DNA of 64,000 bases from NCBI GenBank assembly GCA_025201365.1, contig JAIXMF010000010.1:1-64000 (forward strand), written 5' to 3'. The stretch comes from Syncephalis plumigaleata. Its lineage: Eukaryota > Zoopagomycota > Zoopagomycetes > Zoopagales > Piptocephalidaceae. This document shows, one piece after another, positions 1-12,600 of this stretch. The notes under the pieces are model-generated. The model saw only the letters and a list, made by a program, of their open reading frames with translations. It searched no databases and had not been told where the DNA came from. Each line of letters opens with the position of its first letter. The stretch's first letter is position 1. A program made the translations under genes and the position numbers.

Positions 1-1191
1 ATGGACATCCAGTACGTTTTCCCAACTAATATCTGAAGTAAGGCATACGATTTAGGACTAATTGAAAAGCGATGCGATTAATGTCGTATTAAATCGTTAG
101 ATTCAAGAAATGCATATTTATCTGAAATTGACCAGAGAGCATAGCGTGGACATGGTAGCATTTGAGAACTTGTATTTTACGGATAAAAAACTACGGAGAA
201 CCATTAATGTAAGTAGGACGCTTGCTTGGTGACATACTACTAGTACTTGACATCTAAACATATTCTATATATGTGTATGCATATTTATTACAGCAACTGG
301 AAAAGATGGCACCTGCTTCACGTCAAAGTCTAAGACGAATGGTATTCGTAATAGCTATCGAGCAATTCTGGAGTATTGGCACTACTCTCTGCGATATTTA
401 CACCAGCAACAAGCACATCTTCAGTAATGACGTGAACGAATCCCTAGTAGCATGCCTAGTTATCCTCGAGGGGATTGCAGCTGATCTGTGGCCATTGTAA
501 GTAGCGTTATAAATACCACGCATGATTTAATGCGAAAAAGCAACTAATGAACTAAACTGACACTATGTCATTAGATTGCGTAAGCTTGCATCGCAGCAGC
601 GTTTGGCTCTATTCCAACGAAATGTTGCCAACTTGAAAGAACCGCTATTATCGCTTGACCATCCTCTTCTCTACATGTCTTTCGTTCATTATCAGGTTAC
701 TCCATTCAAGGATGACCACATAGATGGCTATGGCATCCTGCTGGCCAATGAACTTATTCTCGTTAGTAAGACAAACGACACGGAAAGAGAATTCACCATG
801 CAGGTAAGGGGCGTTGTTGCATTCTAACTAAATCAGAAGGAATTATAATCACGAGCGATAATCATCTCGATATTAGTTTAGGATCAATTGGCAAGGCATG
901 CAGGTACAACGAGCGAAATATCGTAATGCATTTGTGGGATATGGCATTTCCATTCAATCGCCATATGTATCCGGTATAAGGATCTATATAGGCGATAAAA
1001 GTAAGTATGTACAATGGCGGAAAGTGCTTGAAAAACTACCGGTACGATGGAAATCCGCCACCACTATCGTCACATCTATGCCATCTCTTTCCGGCACGCA
1101 TTATAGTTTAGATGAGTCTTGCGTATCAAGCGCATTCGGTTCCTCTATACTGATTCATAATACCACAGGCTCAATAGACAGCATCTTTTAG
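1..1191 (+). CDS. 3' part of a possible DH-PH (RhoGEF-like) protein
   Basis: The gene runs off the left edge. I read five exons, about 1-37, 101-208, 294-496, 575-803 and 877-1191, joined by GT-AG introns that keep one frame. The first four exons are mostly helical (for example QLEKMAPASRQSLRRM) and could be the end of a DH domain. The fourth and fifth exons read like a PH fold: a segment around YQVTPFKDDHIDGYGILLAN, then a strand-rich stretch and a terminal helix containing YVQWRKVLEKLP. The tail after the helix is Ser/Thr-rich. The order of helical region then PH-like region suggests a Rho guanine-nucleotide exchange factor, but I do not recognise a diagnostic DH motif, so the function is a guess. 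That this is a real spliced gene is much safer than its name. It converges on the gene ending at 2724. Confidence 0.5.
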
Positions 1192-2723
1192 CGTATAGCG
1201 ATGTCTACATGCTTATTTCTATTCTTTTTCTATTTCTGCATGTCAACGATATCGACATTTGCATCATCATAGGATTTTTCCTACCAGTTGACATTGTTAA
1301 CCATTGACTTTTGTTTTTATTAATAAATAGTTTCGTACATTCATTATTATTATTATTATTGAAGTCAATATATAACATCAGTATCTGTGTACGTAATTAA
1401 CTCTCTCTATAGTACATTCGCCTTACAACCCCTATTGATCGTGTTTATTATATGACTGCGTATACAGTATCTTAGTGCTATATACTGAACATCGTATGCT
1501 TATAAATATGATACTTTATTAGCATTCTGAATAAAACATTATATTTATTGACTGTATCCTATATTGTAGCGTATCTATTAGGATATTTTTAGCTGTAACC
1601 GGTTGTTGTATACTTGCTACAGTTGTATAGTACCATTGCTATGAATGTATAAGCCGTTAGTACACCAAGAAGATTGTATGGACATGACGAGATCTGCAAT
1701 CGACATGTACCGTTATGCATCGATCATGATGACTTGTCAACATTGATATATTGAATAGTTTCTATTAATGTATGCTATACTTACGCACATCTAGCAATAG
1801 AACCAAACCCTTGATCTTTCCTCGTCTGATTGCCACATCTTTGTAGTAAACACTTACAGATTCATGGTATAAATTGATTATACATATCTGTTGCATTATT
1901 CCGTACTACGTTGCAAACAGATCTCTACCATTGATCTCCGTTATATCAGTGTGCTCCATAGTTTCATGTCTTGCGTGAACGACTTGAACATTTGTCTGGC
2001 AACGGTGTACAACAAGTGTTTCACGTATTTTATTACTGACATTTGCTACCACATTTGTTTAGTTCATTTATTTCAGCATTCCATACTACTTGTTTTCCTA
2101 TTGAGATCAATGGTATTAACCACAGCTTTTGCTTGACTGACCTGATATAAATGATCATACAATTCGCTCCTCATTTATTTATACTTTTCGGTGGCAAAGA
2201 TGCGCTGTTAATGGCTTTCACCTACTCAAGTAGGTACTTTCTTTCTTTAGCTCTTAACTATATAAACTCGTACGGATTATTATTCGAAATAAAACAATTA
2301 ACATTGAAGCACATAGAAGTACTCTATCTATCCTAGCGCTATCTTTATTGTATAATTGAATAGCGTACATTAGACTGGCACTCGTGCTATTGCGTTTATA
2401 AGAGCCGGTAGTACAACATGGCCCATTTGTAATGACAAATGAGGAGGGCATTACCAATACGATGCTTGATTATCAAGCGAACAGCAATGGATTTGAACGT
2501 GCACGTAAATGGCGATCAGGGATTAGTGGTCGTCATTAAGTACGGCGATGATGATGTATCATACAATGTTAAATAATACAATAAAGCTCGGTAGTTACAG
2601 CGAATAAAATAAAAATAATGTAATGCTTTTTACTTTGATAAATTGCTAATAAACGAGTAGATAATGGTTAACATTAATGCGCTATTTCATAGGAATAGGG
2701 AATAGGAACAATAATAAGTATAA
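1192..2723. other. Intergenic, convergent 3' ends
   Basis: AT-rich spacer between two genes that end towards each other. AATAAA-like signals occur near 1320 and near 2580-2610 on the + strand, and a short TTA run lies near 1345-1360. Two modest open frames between 1891 and 2336 have the composition of random AT-rich DNA. I see no RNA gene or clear repeat. Confidence 0.5.
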
Positions 2724-4610
2724 TTATAGTATGCCTCTACGTTTTGTGCGTCTTTCTTCTATCTCGCTAATAGATAGATACATTTCCGCGTTTTTAGTTT
2801 TCGGCCATCGTATACCGAGGACGAAAAGGAAGAGTAGCGCGCGTATCACATAGATCGTATTGAATGCAATGTCGGCCGTAACAACGGAGACTGGCGTGAG
2901 TAATGTTTGATCCGACGATGCCAGTATGGTAATCCAAATAACAAGTAGTATGTAGGTAAGACAGGCCAGACTAGTGAATATGGCGAACTATGATGACGAC
3001 AATAATTAGTCTAGTTATTTTTTGATCATGCCAGTCATTTACCTTGATGAAACAACCACGTCCCTCGGCGTGTCTTTTCATTTCACGAGCTGTCATACCG
3101 AACCAAATAGCTATACAATAAATGATCGCGTTAGTCTTTACGATCATGGTCGATGTTTCACTTACCGAATGCACCAAAGATGATTCCATCCATGACAAGG
3201 ATTGCCTTTGTAATGCGCACGAGTGTTAATAAAGAGTTGGCGGCTGTTTCATCAGACAACGACATCTCGACATGGTAAAGCGGTATTCGATAGAGGAATA
3301 GTGCAATGCTCATGATTGAATCGACAACGATAGTTCCTTGTAGGCACATGATTGCCTTCCGTGAAAACAGCTTTTTACCAACATTGGACCTAATAGCATA
3401 CCGGTTAATCAAGCGTGACTACTATTGTATCTGATAAACAATACACCTCTTACCAATGCCATAAAATCAGATCTAATGGTATTTTAGACAGTAGATTGCA
3501 TACATCCGTTTGATAGGTGAACAAATCGGACATGAATGGTAGACGCGTAAGGAATGCTGGAAGCCATTATGATTGGTGTAAGTCGAGTGTCATGTCATAC
3601 TTTTTCATCACAACTTACCAACACAATAAATGATAGTTATTATAAATGTTACCAGTAGAAGATCTCGTTCTAGCATTCTCAGTTCATGTAGCCTGGCAAC
3701 ACGAACACACGCGTAGAGCAGTGCCAATAACAACTAATTACAAATCATTAGTAGGGTATCAATTTATATCATAACGATAACCTACCAAACCAAAGTAAAT
3801 CCATTTATAACAGGTATACCCGATAGATAGGAATACACGATTCCAAGCACCGCGTTCTAATAAGATGGAATCACTCGTCAATATCTGCTAGTTTCAACAA
3901 TGCCGTCAGCTTACCATGTTCCACATCATAACGAAATAACTTGTAACGGTCGGTATTGGCCAAATACGGCAATGTATTCTCGTAGATGTTGACCGCGACA
4001 ATCTTGATAGGTGACGAATAAAGTACACCATTAAAAATGCTATTCACATGATAGGCGATGGATTCATCATTCCAAATGATATATCGACCATCATTGTTCA
4101 GTAGGATGAGTAGTTGAATCTTGGGAAAGCCCGCTTGTTGCAACTGAGTAGCGAGTTTATTCATCGCCGTATTCACCTAGTAAATATTGATGTATGTACG
4201 TATGTATGTGAGTGAGTGAGTGGACAACACTATCGAATGTCTCGTGACATTTGTGTTATTACCTGTAAATCTGTTGTACAACCAGCTTCCTTGAAAGCAT
4301 TATACTTGATGGATATGGCAAAATTCGGATATGCTTGCACTAGTTTGACCAGCTTTCGTAACTGAATACTGGTGGTGTTCACCGTTTGCATAGAGCATGT
4401 CTTGTCGTTTTCGAACTCCCAAACCAATGCTACACCACTATACGTGTAAGGAGATCCGTCGTAGAGAAAGTAGTCTGACGTGGGATGCATCGTCCTATTA
4501 CCACTCCAATCGAGTATTGTCATTTTCGCGGTGGTAAGCCATATCGTAGTTGTTGTTGTCCAGCATAATGATATATACAATAGATGACGCACCAATACTC
4601 GGGAATACAT
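2724..4610 (-). CDS. Orphan membrane protein with signal peptide and multi-span C-terminal half
   Basis: Not recognised as a named family. Translation starts at 4610 with a hydrophobic leader containing HLLYISLCW, as expected of a signal peptide. About 180 residues of a predicted lumenal or extracellular domain follow, with Cys in TCSMQTVNTT and EAGCTTDLQ. At least six exons join in frame through short GT-TAG introns; one donor lies right after GTGGAACATG in the gene sense and its intron is 58 nt. The C-terminal half has about six or seven hydrophobic segments, for example YKWIYFGLLLLALLYACV, LVTFIITIIYCV, VDSIMSIALFLYRIP and LTYILLVIWITILA, and ends in a charged tail (EIEERRTKRRGIL). An extracellular domain followed by roughly seven spans resembles a receptor or GPR107-like layout, but I see no family motif. 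It is in tandem behind the F-box gene. Confidence 0.75.
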
Positions 4611-5450
4611 TTCTTCTTTTTTTTTCTGTACAAAGGAGAAGGAAAGATAAGTAGTCAGGATGGGTTCATTCTTTCTCTCTCGCTCTCGCTAATGATGCCC
4701 ACACAATAGGAGCGCACTTTACAACGACAGCGTGCAATGATACCGCGTGCATCAAAGTTTGATTTTGACTTGACATGATATATTTATAGATTTATAATAA
4801 TAGTAATAGTGGTAGTAGTAGTAGTAGTAGTAGTAGTAATGATAACGCGCTCATCAACCATTATCCTACAATTGATTGCTACAACAAATGGCCGACAATG
4901 CTTTATCTTTACTTCAATATTAATATAATAAATAGATAAATAGATATACGGTATAATTTATTCACTATAGAAGAGTGGTGATAGAGTCGACACAACCTGC
5001 CATTAGTGTCAATGTACATGTGATGCCATTCTAGACCTTGCACGAACGTAGAGCATGCAATACAAACCGTGTGATAGGTGCATGAGCGCATTTTGGTTGA
5101 ATACTCACGCAAGGGCCAGGAGCCCACACGACTTGAGCTCGCTTAACTTGACTCTAAATGCGAAAATGGAAATCAGTAATTCCGGTAGTAAGCTGATTAA
5201 CGATTGTCGTCCATAAATATACACGCGCGTATTTATCGTTTAATCACGTTGAATTGAGGTAGACTTGTATACTTGCCGTTGACTAGCATGCCAATAGGCT
5301 AATGACAATGACAATAATTACTTGAATAGTAACTTGCTTATACGTGTATGTTAACATCAACTAATAATTATTATCTATTGAATTTCAATGTTTTATTAAT
5401 GTTGTTACATTCGATGATAATGATAATGATAATAGCAATAATTAGTGTTT
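4611..5450. other. Intergenic between two minus-strand genes
   Basis: Probable promoter of the membrane-protein gene and 3' region of the F-box gene. It contains a short CT-rich stretch near 4670-4690 and a trinucleotide run. A 72-codon minus-strand frame at 4909-5127 has no recognisable features and I do not call it. Confidence 0.45.
4812..4838. repeat. GTA trinucleotide microsatellite
   Basis: About nine consecutive GTA units in noncoding DNA, inside a longer TAG/TAA-rich tract. The copy number is likely to vary between isolates. Confidence 0.9.
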
Positions 5451-7679
5451 CTATAGTATATAGGAGCGTAGTGCACCAAATACGGAACGTAACGGTGAGC
5501 GTTGACCCATGAGTGCTTGTGCTTCAGGTGCAAACTCGACAAATGATAATCTGCCCTGACGTAGCATTACCAATCGATTCGAACCGGCCAATTCGTACTC
5601 GGCGTAAATATCGTCGTTCGGTATGACTTGCCACCATCCGGTAGCTGCATCAAGTAGAAGACGCCAACCATTGTCGACTAGCATGTAGAGTGATCCGACA
5701 ATGGGACGGAATACACCGATAGATGGCATGTCATGATGGAAATGATACCGAATACTACCATCCTTCAAGTCGATAACGATGAGTTCACCGAATTTCAACC
5801 AGGCCAACAGGTCAGGACCCGTATCCTGGCATAAACTAGTAATGAGCGTATTACCATGATGATCACTATCATGACCATTACCATTACCGATAAAATGCGA
5901 TGTTAACATCGAGTTGAATGCCGGTCCAGGTAAAGAGGTGTGCGATGCATTATTATTACTCAAGGATAGACTGTGTGTACTCGAGTTAATGGTGGCGTTC
6001 AGCGTATGCACCGTTGATAATGGTCGCATGCCATGACTTCTAATAAGGGTGGCTGCATCGGGCCAAATGGATCGCGGGTAGCCTCGTTCGAATAGTAGAC
6101 GATTCGTCTTCCAATGATGAACCGCCAACCATGTACTGAAACTGCCAGTGATCGCATTACGACGCGTACCAGTTAGTAGGACGCGATTGTCGCTAATACG
6201 CATCGAGGACTTTAGGTAGATCTCTTGCTCGAAGGTGTGTACGATACTCGAGTGAAGCACAGTTGCCCTACTTGATTGTAAGGACATGAGCGACCATTGC
6301 AATTGATTACGCTCGACAACGTGGCAGCAATAGATCAACGGTACACAGTTGATCGTGTCAGTATTCGTCGAGGAGACTTCATTCCGTGACTCTATAAATG
6401 ATTCCGATATACTGGCACTAGTACAATGGAAATGACCGATATCCGGGGGTAGGAAGAGCATTCGTGGCGGATATCCACCATAGTTGTTTATCTCTTGTTC
6501 ATCCAACTCGAGTACTTCCTCGTCATTCGCGTTCTGGTTCTCATTCGCGTTCTCGTGTAACAAATGCTGTTGATCCACTTCTAACAGTGCAGCATTATCA
6601 GGTATATCCGATGATCGTGCTCTATTATCGACATGATCACGCTCATGATTGTTTAATTCACATATGAAATCAATGTCTTTCTGTAAATGATCATCGAATT
6701 TCCTGAATATAAGCCATCGATCCAGTAAATGCAGTGGATCGGCATTACGTCGACGGAATAGGAGGCGTCGAGTTAGACGGCGGTCTGAAAGACGCCATAC
6801 CATAATGGCACATGGTGTAGCGGATCTTTCTACGGTGATCGGTATGCGCACCATAACATGAGTGTCGGATAGCACGGCCATATCTGCCGATTCCAATCTT
6901 TGAATCGGATCATCCGGTTGATCCGTGTCTAATATCCAATCAAGCGGATAGGCTATGGGTGTGCCAAATGGTAAATGATCCAAACTCGTCGTGTTCTGCG
7001 TAATATCGTCATTGATGCCGGTATCGAGTTCCGGCAACGAGATTAGATACAACTTAGTGGGTGCACCCGCCAACGAAGCCGCCAATGCCCAATGACTATT
7101 GGCAGTAAGTAGGCGTAAATGTTTGGGTAATCTACCGCCCATGTCTGTCAATGGACGTGTACGCCATAACGACGAGTGCGATGCTTTCCAGTTATGACGA
7201 AGACGCGAGGAGGATGCGTATTTGGCGAACCAACTGTCGTGTTTACTCAATGATTCCGGATAACCATTGCGAGACTGAACATTCGCGTTGTCTCTTGTCG
7301 ATCGTTTATTGCTACCGCCAATGTGCCCGCTACTCATCCGCGCATGAGTGAGTATCGTATGCGAGTTGATGGTCCGGTCACATTGACTGAAAATGATACG
7401 TACGTCATTTTCATCATTCGCTTGATGGAATCGTTTCTGATAGAACACACGCCATAAATGCTCGTTACCGATAACTGACGAGTAGAGTCGACGACAAGTG
7501 AATGCTATTCGCAAGGCGGTCTGCTCCTCGTTAAAGAACTCGAGTACACGCTGTAATATCTCGGGTGGTAAGTAAGCCAAACGTGATCGTTCCCTAACGT
7601 GCTTATGGTCCATGTCATCAAGTACATCAGCACTACCACTGTCTATCAACCAGTTTAGCATACAAGTGGCCGAGGCCAT
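5451..7679 (-). CDS. Intronless F-box protein with propeller-like C-terminal region
   Basis: A 742-residue single-exon gene. Residues about 34-82 form an F-box: LAYLPPEILQRVLEFF, then CRRLYSSVIGNEHLWRVF, the usual L-P-x-E-I/V-L pattern with a C-terminal W. F-box proteins bind Skp1 and bring substrates to SCF ubiquitin ligases. After the F-box comes a linker with RLRHNWKASH, the R/NW element often seen before WD-like propellers. The rest is rich in short beta-type segments ending in hydrophobic-Trp patterns (DLLAWLKFGELIVIDL; GWRLLLDAATGWWQV), which suggests a degenerate propeller. An acidic, Asn/Glu-rich loop lies near the middle. The upstream in-frame context and the F-box position support the ATG at 7679. 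The substrate is unknown. A second protein of similar plan lies at 48761-52040. Confidence 0.9.
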   Translation of the reverse strand: MASATCMLNWLIDSGSADVLDDMDHKHVRERSRLAYLPPEILQRVLEFFNEEQTALRIAFTCRRLYSSVIGNEHLWRVFYQKRFHQANDENDVRIIFSQCDRTINSHTILTHARMSSGHIGGSNKRSTRDNANVQSRNGYPESLSKHDSWFAKYASSSRLRHNWKASHSSLWRTRPLTDMGGRLPKHLRLLTANSHWALAASLAGAPTKLYLISLPELDTGINDDITQNTTSLDHLPFGTPIAYPLDWILDTDQPDDPIQRLESADMAVLSDTHVMVRIPITVERSATPCAIMVWRLSDRRLTRRLLFRRRNADPLHLLDRWLIFRKFDDHLQKDIDFICELNNHERDHVDNRARSSDIPDNAALLEVDQQHLLHENANENQNANDEEVLELDEQEINNYGGYPPRMLFLPPDIGHFHCTSASISESFIESRNEVSSTNTDTINCVPLIYCCHVVERNQLQWSLMSLQSSRATVLHSSIVHTFEQEIYLKSSMRISDNRVLLTGTRRNAITGSFSTWLAVHHWKTNRLLFERGYPRSIWPDAATLIRSHGMRPLSTVHTLNATINSSTHSLSLSNNNASHTSLPGPAFNSMLTSHFIGNGNGHDSDHHGNTLITSLCQDTGPDLLAWLKFGELIVIDLKDGSIRYHFHHDMPSIGVFRPIVGSLYMLVDNGWRLLLDAATGWWQVIPNDDIYAEYELAGSNRLVMLRQGRLSFVEFAPEAQALMGQRSPLRSVFGALRSYIL

Positions 7680-9651
7680 AGTTCAGATACAGCTTTGAAT
7701 AGAGAATAATAAAGGAGAGATAGAAGAGAGAGCGACAAACTAACAGTAGATGAGTATGTGTGTGTGTATAGGTGTGTGAATAATAGGCAAGCAGAATAGA
7801 CGGAATAAGACGATACAAACAGAAATGAACCAATCTTGGCTGCAACGCTACTCGGGCACTACTCGATACTGAAACAAATAGACAATGTAAATAGACACGC
7901 GCTTTATACGATACTGATAAACTAATAGTGGACACTTTAAGCAAACACTTTGAACTGAAATGAACGATGCAGTTGAGAGAACGTAATGATGAGGAGTATT
8001 ATTGTAATGAAGTAAGGGAATAATGCGAGGATCAAGGATAAATGATGGAAACAATAAGGAAAATGCCTCATGCCATCATAATCACATGGCAAATCATGTG
8101 TTAATGAGTGTGTATGCGTGTATGCATCTACACATGTCATATTGTTAGATTTACATTGCATGGACACGCAATGATAATACGCTACTACTACTACTAGCAC
8201 TACTAGTAGCTACACATATTGTTACTATTGTTGTTTGTCTAGTTCATCCATAACACCTAGTAGATCATGGTAGATATTCCATACCAAACTAGAATACTAC
8301 CATCATGATGATGAGTGCAATAAAAGTGTACTGTTTATAGCCATTTATAAATGGAAGCTCGTATGTTCGTGTCGAATAGTTCAATAGTAGAAGAAATGGA
8401 CAATGGTTGAGTTCAACTTGTAGTAACTCAGTAATTCTGCTTAATACTAAATTTGGCAAGTGTTTATCCCGATTCGTTAAGGGACAAGTTTTCTATATTC
8501 CGATTATTTTCCCATTGGTTATTGAAATTATAACAATGCAATGGCATGTTGTGCCTCCGTATTTCCAATCAATCAATCAATCAATCAATCAGTAAACAAA
8601 CAAGATTGATACTAGTAGATTACTATACATCCTATAAGATATTATTATTGTATGCTTGATTCCTATATATCACAATGATTCTATGTTATCATGCTAACAA
8701 AGTTATCTAGAAATGCTACTCGTATATTGATTGATAACCATCCCTTAAACCTTATAACATACAGTATCGTATTATTCTTTTGAAGCAGCGGACATGGAAT
8801 GCTAAACTACTTGAGAAGTAGTCCAAGGATTACGCTTTATTTGGAAGATAGAAGGACAACTTCGCTTGCCTCAACCTATTTAATAGCCGATGTTGACACT
8901 CCCACGCAGGCTACTAATAGCCTACACTGTCACATCAACCGCAACAAGAAGAATACGCCCCTACCAATTGTCCATAGTTAACTTGTTGCTGCTTTTTCAA
9001 CATTCAACTCGAGTGTTTCTTCTTGTTCTGCCCTCGCCACTTTCTTTATCATTTACCGTCCATATAATATATACCGAATATTATCGCAAACTATTTCCTT
9101 TTATTCCTTCATTTAACATCATATATACAAACAAACAAACACATACGTTTATTCAGCTCTATCTACAGATTACAAATTAAGCGTACTCTTTATAGTACAA
9201 GTATACACACACTATTCTGCGAAAGTGCTGTTATAAACCATACCGATCCCATTGAACACGTATAACAACTACATTACTCTTGTGCTACACTCCACTTTTA
9301 AATCATATTGTATCGTTCATTTACTTTATATACATACTTAACTAAGCGTAGCAAAGCCATTAGCTATTACAAAGCTTCTTGGAACGTAGCATCACTTATC
9401 GTTTCTCTCTTACTCTTACTCTTACTCTTTTATCTTACCCATTTACTTACTATTCTCTTTTCTTTATTACATTTCAATCATTCAACTGACGTTGCTCTTT
9501 CCTTCATACGAAGAATACACGAATAATATTAGCCTTTACATCGTTTTATTTCCTCACCTAGTATTATCACTATTGTTTCATAGTTCTATCCTAGCATCTC
9601 TTTCCTTGTTTTTGTCGTTCTTACCCTTAGTAGTTTACCTTTCTTGTCAAT
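7680..9651. other. Divergent intergenic region (F-box / RhoGEF promoters)
   Basis: Two genes are transcribed away from this nearly 2-kb spacer. The RhoGEF-proximal half, about 8990-9650, is pyrimidine-rich on the + strand with CTTACT runs near 9410-9430 and ACAA runs near 9130. This fits a long 5' leader or CT-type fungal promoter. TG and other dinucleotide stretches occur near 7756 and 8108. Several short frames here lack coding character. Confidence 0.5.
8566..8591. repeat. CAAT tetranucleotide microsatellite
   Basis: About six and a half perfect tandem copies of a CAAT unit in noncoding DNA upstream of the RhoGEF gene. Confidence 0.9.
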
Positions 9652-12600
9652 ATGCACTCGCTATTTCCACGTAGACGTCGTGGAACACAGACAAAGAAGC
9701 CCACGGTACACTCGCCCTTACCGCCGACACCGCATGCTGAAACGATTCCACCTGTGCCGTCATTGCCAGATTTATCGCCTAGCACCAATCTGTTATCACC
9801 GCTATCGCCCAGTAGTTCGGAGCTGTCGGATTTCTCGCGTAAAAGTAGTGGTGCATCATTTAATCTACCCGTGGCTCGTGAAGCGCCATCGACTCCCTTT
9901 AGCGAATCGATTTCGAAAGCGTTTTCCCGTCTACGTCGTAATCAAAGTAATAACGCGCTTATCGTCACCAATAATGAGCATAAGCAAGAGTTGTACAATC
10001 AATTGAATCCAACACAGGTGGACAATGAACTTACTAAGGGACAAAGTCGTATCGCACCTAAACTGGCTATCACCAATATTGATTTACAACAGCAACAGCA
10101 ACAGCAACAACAATCGTTGTACTCACCTAATGCAACAGCTGATCGTGCGCTGGCCGCCGTGATGGCTTCATTGCATCGCAAGACACCGCCCATACCTGTG
10201 CGTAGTACCTCACCTGGTCTACCAGTACCCGATGAAGTAGTGAATAGTGCAACCATTACTGGAACGCCTATTACAACCACTTTCTCATCCTCTTTAACGG
10301 TTACGAATCCGGATCCACCTAGGGATTCGGTGGACGCAGATGAGGATCCGATGCTTAGGGATTTGAATCCATTGTTCATTCGTGATGAGAATCAAGATGC
10401 CGCCCATTTCCGTCATAAACCGAGTGGCTCGCATCGGCACACACGTTCACTACGTGGATTACACGTGCCACATCCGTTGAATTTCAATAGTGAACAAGAG
10501 AATGAACCACATCTAGCGGATGATGAGGTTAGCACCAATGACGAGACTGGCATTACACCGGATAGCGACGTACAGGATATTCTCGGTGAATTGCCAACGG
10601 CCACCCTTGCTCCAGTGGCACTCGATGACCAGGAGACGACTACGTTACGGAATAATGGTCACAAGCGGCATAGCACACGTACCTATGATACCATGATGGA
10701 TGTTTACAATTCCTATGAATTGCCCGGTTCGGCGACATCCTCTCAAATGACCATACCGCAAGACTCGCCTTCTTATGCCGAATTCAACGAGGCTCAACTG
10801 TTAAGTCCGGCTGATTCATTATTGGAAGCGATATCAAAGTATCAAGCCGATAGTAAACAGTCGAGACATTGTGACGGTAAAGCCACGACGACCACACCGT
10901 CAACGGCCACGGAGGATGTTACGCTAATGTCGCCATTCAATCAGCAACAAACGTCAGCGCCAATGTCTGCATTGTCAACCTCTACCGCTGTCTCCTCAGT
11001 GGGTGACACTTCCATTCTACCCGCCAGTGACGCAGTTGGCAATGCAATGGCTGCCGAATTAATGGCATTGGCCGCGGTAGCCGATCAGAAACGTGTTAAC
11101 GGTACGACAACCGGTTCATCTGTCGTGCCACGTCCAACCGTTGCACCACCTGCCTTCCCACCACCCACACCGAGTACCACGTCAAGTTCGCAATTCGATA
11201 TAATGAACGATGCTTTCTTGTTGTCACCGCCCGCTCCCTCGATTCCTGCTCATCCCCATGCTGGTGGACGTGCCCCGTCATCCTCCACGTTAACCAGTCG
11301 AGCACGTAGTATAAACGATCTACGCACGGAAGACATGCTACAAGAGTTGCACGACATGACCATCATCGCTTCAAAGTCGAAACACTTGAAGGTGACCTCC
11401 AACTATCCGTTCACACCGACTAGTGCAACATTTATGGGCCCTAATGGTAGTGCTAATGGTAGTGGTTTCCCTTCTCAATTACGATCGATTAATCGATCTC
11501 AAAGTGCAATGGATCTTCGTTCTAATGCAGATCAACAGATGAAAGAGAACCATGAGATGCTACGCGGTACATTCGGTCATTTTGACTTTCCTATGCCGAA
11601 ATCGCTAGCCAAGAGCCCATCGGGTCTAAGCTCATTCACCGGTGGAACACAGGCATTCCTCGCTCAACGATCGCCTCAGTCTATTTCGTCGATTTCATCG
11701 TCGCCATTCACGCCTCACTTCCACCACAATCAATATGGTGGTAATTGGCCGCCACTTGCCTCCACGCCTAACATGCCATCCATTGTCGATGACGAGGATA
11801 GCTTACTTTACGATGAATCAAAGGAGGCAGCGCTATATCGATTGTCTAGCATAGACTTGGCTGCATCAACGTTAAACGCGAGGACTACACGTTTACGCAG
11901 TGGTTCCTTGGGTTCACCGATCAATCCAGTCTCACCAAATACTCGATTGCTACTAGAGGCCGCGCCATCTCCATTGTCTACCGAGCCATTCTCACCGGCA
12001 ATGGCATCACCATCATCCACGATGAGTGTTGCAGGTTCAGATGGTCCACCCACCGGTGTGCCACACACTCCTTATACACCTTATTTGCCATCACCACTGG
12101 CTAAAGCGGCGTCACAAGCAGCTGAACTGGTATCGCATAGCACTGCTGCTCACTTGGCATCAAAATCCGATGAAGGCATGCCACCCGGTTCCTTCTTGAA
12201 CATGCTTAGTCCATTGAGTGCCACGCCTGTCATCGAGGATACTGATGCGGAAAACAGTCACATGTCAACTACAACAGTCACCTTGAATTCTAAACATCCA
12301 TCGACAGCTCATCCAATTGGATCCAACTTTACAGCATCCACTAATAATAATAGCAATAATAATAATAATCACTCATCGGATGGCAAGCAAGCATCGAATG
12401 AGAATGGTGACAACAATGGCAACCAGGATAGTGGTAATCATGATAATGGCGAAGGAAGTGAGCCAGAAGAGTATAACATGGAGTATGACGAGCGAGAAGA
12501 AGAGGCGAATCAACGACGTGCCAATGCAATGCGTGAACTAGTTCATACGGAACGCACTTATGTCAAGGGTCTACGTCATATCTGTCGTACCTATTTGCAA

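Noticed and set aside
1891-2336. Two + frames of 61-81 codons between convergent genes
   Set aside because: AT-rich composition, no motif, and they lie where 3' flanks are expected.
4909-5127. 72-codon minus-strand frame upstream of the membrane-protein gene
   Set aside because: No similarity or domain seen; the stretch is a plausible promoter.
9999-12068. Minus-strand frames inside the RhoGEF gene, including one with a Cys run
   Set aside because: The Cys run is the antisense of the CAG/CAA poly-Gln tract; the sense frame is continuous for 3.3 kb.
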